Shown in pieces: positions 7,792 through 12,113 of a stretch of 12,113 nucleotides of DNA. How positions within the stretch are numbered: the stretch's first letter is position 1; the number at the start of each line of letters is the position of its first letter. Source of the DNA: Oehlia diaphana (taxonomy: Eukaryota > Glomeromycota > Glomeromycetes > Glomerales > Glomeraceae); NCBI GenBank assembly GCA_003833135.1, contig QZLH01000372.1, forward strand, positions 66,151-78,263, read 5' to 3'. The notes under the pieces are model-generated. The model saw only the letters and a list, made by a program, of their open reading frames with translations. It searched no databases and had not been told where the DNA came from. The translations under genes were made by a program, and so were the position numbers.

Positions 7792-8493
7792 TATGATAAG
7801 TATGGAAGTATTATTATTTGTGATGCTAAACGTGATATATTGCATGATATTATGAGAGGTCTTAGAGAAATTCATCAAAGACAGATGGTTCATAGAGATT
7901 TTCATATAGGAAATATATTATTTACTATTGATAATAATGCAAAATGTTATGATACTTTTAGATATAATACTGGTCTTTTTATAAGTGTACAAATTTCAGA
8001 TATGGGATTATGTGGAGAAGTTGACAATACAAATAAATCAAAAATTTTTGGAGTTACGCCTTATGTAGCTCCTGAGGTATTAAGAGGTAAACCTTATACT
8101 CAAGCAGCAGATATATATAGTTTTGGTATGATTATGTATTTTACGTTAACCGGAAGTCAACCTTTTGAAAATCGCGCACATGATAGTTTATTAGCATTAG
8201 ATATATGTAATGGAATTAGACCTGAGATACCTGAAGTACCTGAATTGAAATCAAATTGGTATATTGACCTAATGAAAAAGTGATGGGATTCAAATCCAGA
8301 TAATAGACCAAATATCGAATTAATTAATTCTATTTTAGACGAAAATTATCATAATTATGATAAGGAATTTGGGGAAGCAGAAAAATGCTTTAATGAATAC
8401 AAAGAAAGCAATCAATTAACTACTACTCATTCACAAGCTGTTTATACATCTCAATTACTTAATCCTTATACAGAGGGACTTGCAATTGATTAA
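7792..8493 (+). pseudogene. Kinase C-lobe of the array, one TGA interruption
   Basis: The exon is open from 7696 to a TGA at 8281 and then in the same frame to TAA at 8491. It holds a complete TKL C-lobe. The catalytic loop is 'HRDFHIGNILF' (His 7891, Asp 7897, Asn 7912). The Mg-binding motif is SDMGLCG (Asp 7999), with DMG in place of DFG, a variant I recall as common in this fungal family. Next come PYVAPEV (Glu 8074) and the F-helix 'AADIYSFGMIMY' (Asp 8110). The TGA sits where the family has Cys in 'KKCWDSNPDNRPN', and 'WDSNPDNRPN' follows directly. The tail ends 'AVYTSQLLNPYTEGLAID', like other members. Before the stop the catalytic core is complete; only the last helices (H-I) are lost. 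A 3' exon start at 7840 would need a TTG codon and is not credible as a separate gene. Confidence 0.85.
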
Positions 8494-9195
8494 TTGATTC
8501 TACAGAGTAAGTTACACTATATCTATAAAGTTTTACTTATTTTAATTTTAATTTTATAAAAAGGATTTATTATAATTTAAACCACTATTAGGTTAAATAA
8601 TGAAAAATGATTGGTAGAATTTAATGAAGTATTATCAACTATGCTTGGCTTTTTTTAATAATTTTTTTACAAAATGCATTTATTCATTTTATATATTCGA
8701 TAAATTTTTTTTTTTTATGAATTAAGATATCCAATTATTTATGTATTATTATACTTTGTTCAACACTGATTAATTGATTATAGAGTATTTCTAAAACATT
8801 TTTGTATAAATAAAATCAGTTTGTAATTGGGCAATAAAAGTTAAGCATTGATTATTTTTTAAAACCATCTTTTCATCGAATATTTAAGTGCATTAGAAAA
8901 TTATCTCAAGTTATCATGTTTTTTTTTTGAAGAATTTTATTAACGATTTTGTAAAATGTATACTTAAAGTTGGAATCTCTTGATTGTGGATTACAGAAAT
9001 CTAAAAATGATGTTAAAAAAATACATTATAATTTTATTACGATTATTTGATTATTTTTGAACAGCTGAATATACTAAAAAGTAATCGTACTATTTTTATC
9101 ACATGATTATTATTATTGATTACAAGAATTTTGCAATCCGTTATAATGTTTTTAATTCGATTAAGTAATGTTGATATTGACTGTAATATTGTAAG
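8494..9195. other. AT-rich intergenic DNA downstream of the array
   Basis: No gene recognised. AATAAA-type sequences occur (for example near 8810) but are too frequent in this composition to call a polyadenylation signal. Confidence 0.5.
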
Positions 9196-9250
9196 ATTAA
9201 CGAGAAATCATATAAAAAATAAATCATTAAAAAAATTAACGAGAAATCAT
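9196..9250. repeat. 16-bp direct repeat ATTAACGAGAAATCAT
   Basis: Two perfect copies lie at 9196-9211 and 9235-9250, separated by AT-rich sequence that itself contains AAATCATTAA. They may be a local duplication or slippage product. Confidence 0.8.
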
Positions 9251-9678
9251 TATTATTTTTTAAAAAAAAATAAAGTAATGAATTAATAATTTTAGACGAA
9301 CTATTAATATTGTTTTTGTTAAAAAATTAGTAAAAGCATTATATTTAATTTTTATTTACACATATTTATTAACTTTTTTAATTGCATACCACAATTTTTT
9401 TACAAATTATTATTCGTCGATATAAAAAAATGTTTATTGCAAGCTAAGATAAAAAATATTTTACAGATAAAATTATATATATACAGTAGAAAATCAATTT
9501 CATAATGGTATAGTTAGCCGAAGAATAATTATGATGATAGGAAAAGAAAAAGCTCTGTTAAATGTTCTCAAGTGATGATTTCAAAATTAAAAGTGCAGTA
9601 ATAATTATAAAATTATCCGTAATTGCTAAAAATAAAATGTATAATATTATGTTAGCATATATCAATAATCAAGTATGC

Positions 9679-9920
9679 TCACAACATAGAAATATGTGTC
9701 ACTTCCACGGGCACCACGGCCTGCCCTCCCATATGAGTCAGCTTGTGGGACCACCTATATGGCATCATTGTAGCTACGACTTTGTGCACAAAGCAGATGA
9801 CTACTAGCCTGTAGCATATGGTACGTACTACGAACACATAAACCCCTATATCATAACACTCAAAAACGACGCACGCTCATAAAGCAAGTAGAACCATACA
9901 ACGGAAATACTTGCCTTAAA
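9679..9920. other. GC-richer compositional island with open frames on both strands
   Basis: From about 9690 to 9920 the sequence is clearly less AT-rich than its surroundings (for example CACGGGCACCACGGCCTGCC near 9705). On the minus strand a frame is open for 65 codons between stops (9682-9876), including 'KVVATMMPYRWSHKL' and 'THMGGQAVVPVEVTHISML', but it has no upstream ATG. The plus strand is open 9562-9804 and gives 'HFHGHHGLPSHMSQLVG'. Higher GC alone lengthens open frames, so neither is strong. CTTTGTGCACAAAG (9780-9793) is a perfect 14-bp palindrome. A transposon fragment, a structured RNA or foreign DNA are all possible; I recognise none of them. Confidence 0.4.
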
Positions 9921-9989
9921 TCCTTATGTTTTTCGAGGTTGTTGATCTGCAGTTGAATTTCATGCATGTTGAAAATAAATATATCACCA

Positions 9990-10080
9990 TTAGGCCTTGT
10001 TGCCGGTTGTATTGTATGAAAGAAAGGTCTTTTTTTGTATGTATGGTTGTATGTAAAAAAGTGGATTTTTTTGAGTGCGA
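9990..10080 (+). mobile_element. Weak candidate PIF/Harbinger-like transposon end
   Basis: TTA (9990-9992) is followed by GGCCTTGTTGCCGG, similar to the GGCCTTGTT terminal repeats flanked by TTA/TAA that are known for PIF/Harbinger elements. The following 80 bases are G/T-rich on this strand, unlike the flanks. No matching inverted end (CCGGCAACAAGGCC) is visible in the rest of the window, so this is either a solo end or a chance match. Confidence 0.22.
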
Positions 10081-10161
10081 AAAAGGTGATTTTATAGTTT
10101 TATGAAATATATTTTTTATTGGATTTTACTCATGTTGAATCATCAATCATAAATAATGATC

Positions 10162-10249
10162 TTTTATGACTCGGCATGAAAACACCATTTTTACCAGAAT
10201 ACTTGAGAATTCTCATGCGAACATAAAACGATTTTATGACTCAGCATGA
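10162..10249. repeat. 18-bp near-perfect direct repeat TTTTATGACTCRGCATGA
   Basis: Copies at 10162-10179 and 10232-10249 differ at one base (G/A), with start sites 70 bp apart. Partial relatives (TGATGACTCAAG near 10323; CTCATG near 10128 and 10212) occur around them. Function unknown; it could be a transposon subterminal motif or a regulatory site pair. Confidence 0.75.
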
Positions 10250-11806
10250 CATATTTACTTATTATAAATAAAAATATGATAAATATAGATATGAAATACA
10301 TCGTCATGATGACATTATTATGTTGATGACTCAAGTCTAAACCCGATTACAATAAAAATTTTATTGTTGCTGATAAATCTCTTCCGAATGGGTAAATACT
10401 AATTATGACTCTTATTTTAAACATATTAATTATATTCTGGTACTATAGTAGTACAATTTTTTTTATTTGATAACCAATAAAATCGATTCTGATTCGAATA
10501 ATTAACTGCTTGCGTAATAGTGTCTGTTAATTATTATACTGATAAATGAATACCTTGCCATTTTTTTTAAAAAAGCCTATTATGTAATTACTTATATTTG
10601 ACAATGTCTTTCAAATTATATTATTTATAAAAATGACAAGTTGATCCATTTTTTATTTTGCATCTTTTTTCCCGCAAAAGGCTCATAATTAATATTAATA
10701 ACCTTATATCACAGAATCTATCAAATTATTTTCATTTTACATGAATGAACCCATTTTTACAGAAAATAATGGATAAAATTTTTTAAAATTGATTGACTGA
10801 TTTTATCTACAAAGTTCAAAATGGATTTCATTACTTTAAAATGTCACTCAATAGCAGTCTTGAGATATGTAGATTTTAGCGATATTCTACGACTAGACCC
10901 ATAATTTAAAAATCCAATAAATTTTCGTTTAATTCAATAAAAATATTTTTGAATGGTATTCCACACACTAATCTTTTATGTGTATTTTTTTGGGGTCCTA
11001 TTATTGAAGTTCAAAAATCTATAAAATACGCGAATCAATTAATAATGATTTGCTTTACATTTGTCAAAAAACATTTTTTGAATGGTCTTTTAATGAATTT
11101 TACGGGAATGATAAAACATATAGTAAATAAAATTTTTATATCTTATATGAAGTAGTGTATTTAATAATTTATATTTTATCCAGAATACGGTAATAATAAT
11201 TTACATCATTGATTTAAATATGAATAATATGTAATAATTTTATGGATTTTTTATAAATAGGAACACTATTATCAATTTTTTAACTATTCTATTGACTAAT
11301 TATAGTGTAAGAAATTTCAATAAATTTGTTAAAAAATTTTCATTTTCAAATAAACATAATATATAAATTTTTTTGGTTTTACTGACTTTAAGTCTTTTTT
11401 TTTTTTTACAAAAAAGAATTCAGCATGAACTTTTAATCACAAAATAGTACAAATATCATCAATATTTTCCATTCTTTTTTAATTCTTTCAACAAATTAAA
11501 TAAATTAGTTTTTATTAACTTTATACTTAGAATTCTCGATAAACTATAATGTGTATTTTTAGTTACAATATTTATTTATAAAAATGTTAAAATATTTTTT
11601 ATAGCGATAAGCATGTCTAAAAATAGTTTATTGTGTTTATTTTAAACTTGTTTGTATAACTGTTACATAAAATTCAGATCATACTAAAATTCAAATTTAT
11701 GTTACACTTTATTAAATTTTGTTTCGGGATTTTTAAATTAAAATTTTTTTTTCTTTTTAAAAAAAAAATTTTTTTCATTTTAAACCTTTATAATAAAAAT
11801 TGCATT
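10250..11806. other. AT-rich intergenic DNA upstream of the second kinase gene
   Basis: No gene recognised; short open frames are compositional. The last 60 bases before the ATG contain a T-rich run, an A10 run and a T7 run (about 11743-11775), a layout similar to the T11/A10 run before the array's first ATG. Confidence 0.5.
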
Positions 11807-12113
11807 ATGTCTACTATTCGAAGAGAATTAATTAATGCAACAACTAATAGAGCGTATTCGTTAGTTGATTATAATATTTACAATGACATGCACAAACGAT
11901 ATGAATTTCAAAAACAATTTATTCTAGCTGATAAACTTCTTACAGATAATGAAAAAACTGAAGCAATAAATTGTATAACTGAGACTTATGACCTAAATAA
12001 AATTCGTAATAATTCAGGAACAAAAAGAATTTGTGAAAATTGTAATCAAGAATGTTTAGCTACATTATATTGTGAATATTGTGTTCGAAATTATTTAAAA
12101 GCAAATTTTAAAA
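11807..12113 (+). CDS. Zinc-ribbon TKL protein kinase, N-terminal part (runs off the window)
   Basis: 102 codons are open to the window edge. The start ATG at 11807 gives 'MSTIRRELINATTNRAYSLV', which matches the conserved leader of the Glomeromycotina zinc-ribbon/TKL kinase family and fixes the start. Residues 1-70 are a charged, helical leader ('LADKLLTDNEKTEAI', 'ITETYDLNKI') of unknown function. A Cys4 ribbon follows, 'RICENCNQECLATLYCEYC' (Cys76, Cys79, Cys89, Cys92; Cys83 extra), then 'VRNYLKANFK', after which the family continues with NWTSGN and a kinase domain outside the window. There is no stop or frameshift, and codon use is like the array's. Expected role, from family knowledge only: Ser/Thr or dual-specificity signalling kinase with unknown substrates. 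It lies on the same strand as the broken array about 3.3 kb upstream, which suggests a local paralogue cluster. Confidence 0.9.
   Translation, partial: MSTIRRELINATTNRAYSLVDYNIYNDMHKRYEFQKQFILADKLLTDNEKTEAINCITETYDLNKIRNNSGTKRICENCNQECLATLYCEYCVRNYLKANFK

Larger units (their letters stand above)
5731..8493 (+). pseudogene. Broken zinc-ribbon TKL protein kinase gene with four tandem N-terminal modules
   Basis: The locus belongs to the expanded zinc-ribbon/TKL kinase family of Glomeromycotina. A normal member has one Cys4 ribbon, one kinase N-lobe, a short intron after the alpha-C helix, then the hinge and C-lobe. Here the ribbon/N-lobe/intron/'YGISQNP' part is present four times (5731-6234, 6235-6798, 6799-7321, 7322-7791) before one C-lobe (7792-8493). 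In-frame stops at 5935, 6424, 6877, 7412 and 8281, plus indels in every module, make a full-length product impossible by standard decoding. The four introns (6091-6162, 6637-6702, 7141-7210, 7625-7695) all keep GT-AG and phase 0. The complete C-lobe suggests the gene was functional not long ago. The usual family leader (MS-x-RREL...) is absent. A short product from a sub-region, or an RNA, cannot be excluded. Confidence 0.9.

Noticed and set aside
7708..7905. Reverse-strand 65-codon open frame
   Set aside because: Antisense to strongly recognisable kinase coding sequence, with no features of its own.
7840..8283. A separate 147-codon kinase gene starting at TTG 7840
   Set aside because: Homology and the open frame continue upstream to the intron acceptor at 7695, and TTG is not a plausible start in a fungal nuclear gene. 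It is part of the C-lobe exon.
5731..8493. TGA recoded as an amino acid so that the array is translated
   Set aside because: Modules 1, 3 and 4 also contain TAA stops and frameshifts, and the neighbouring intact gene gives no sign of a changed code.
10949..11155. 68-codon plus-strand open frame
   Set aside because: No recognisable motif and an AT-driven composition; not supported as a gene.

Overview
The window is extremely AT-rich, with long poly-A and poly-T tracts, short GT-AG introns of 66-72 nt and low gene density. Its only recognisable genes belong to a lineage-specific family: a Cys4 zinc-ribbon N-terminus (C-x2-C...C-x2-C, then a 'NFTNWTSGNE..ID.FIQ' segment) joined to a tyrosine-kinase-like (TKL) protein kinase domain with 'YGISQNPDTKDY', 'HRDFHIGNILF', 'SDMGLCGEV' and 'PYVAPEVLRGKPYTQAADIYSFGMI' motifs. 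I associate this family with arbuscular mycorrhizal fungi of the Rhizophagus type (Glomeromycotina), where it is hugely expanded. The organism call is therefore an inference from family knowledge and base composition.

Layout. Positions 1-181 are the GC-richer, palindrome-packed end of a DNA transposon whose terminus, read inward as TAGGGATGGCAACGG, resembles hAT elements; its body lies outside the window. Positions 182-5730 hold no intact gene. They contain a probable decayed reverse-strand coding remnant (1432-1674), a possible dispersed repeat with exon-like pieces (2399-2600), an ATGTGG/CCACAT inverted-repeat cluster (3490-3660), and a candidate MITE (4684-5077) with nested palindromes. 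Positions 5731-8493 hold the main content: a broken kinase gene whose 5' part (zinc ribbon plus kinase N-lobe plus one short intron) occurs four times head to tail before a single, nearly intact kinase C-lobe. Positions 8494-11806 are gene-poor, with short direct repeats, a GC-rich island (about 9690-9920) and a weak Harbinger-like transposon end near 9990. At 11807 a second, apparently intact member of the same kinase family starts on the same strand and runs off the end.

How the pieces relate. The array is best read as a kinase paralogue in which the 5' module was repeatedly duplicated through joints located just after the 'VLQ' motif of the hinge region. Each module was then damaged by small indels and stops. 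Only the last module keeps the glycine loop and catalytic lysine, and only the terminal C-lobe keeps the HRD, DMG and APE motifs. The downstream gene is a separate paralogue with the full family leader. The most unusual feature is this repeated zinc-ribbon/N-lobe/intron module, together with the fact that all four module exons keep a net length divisible by three despite internal frameshifts.
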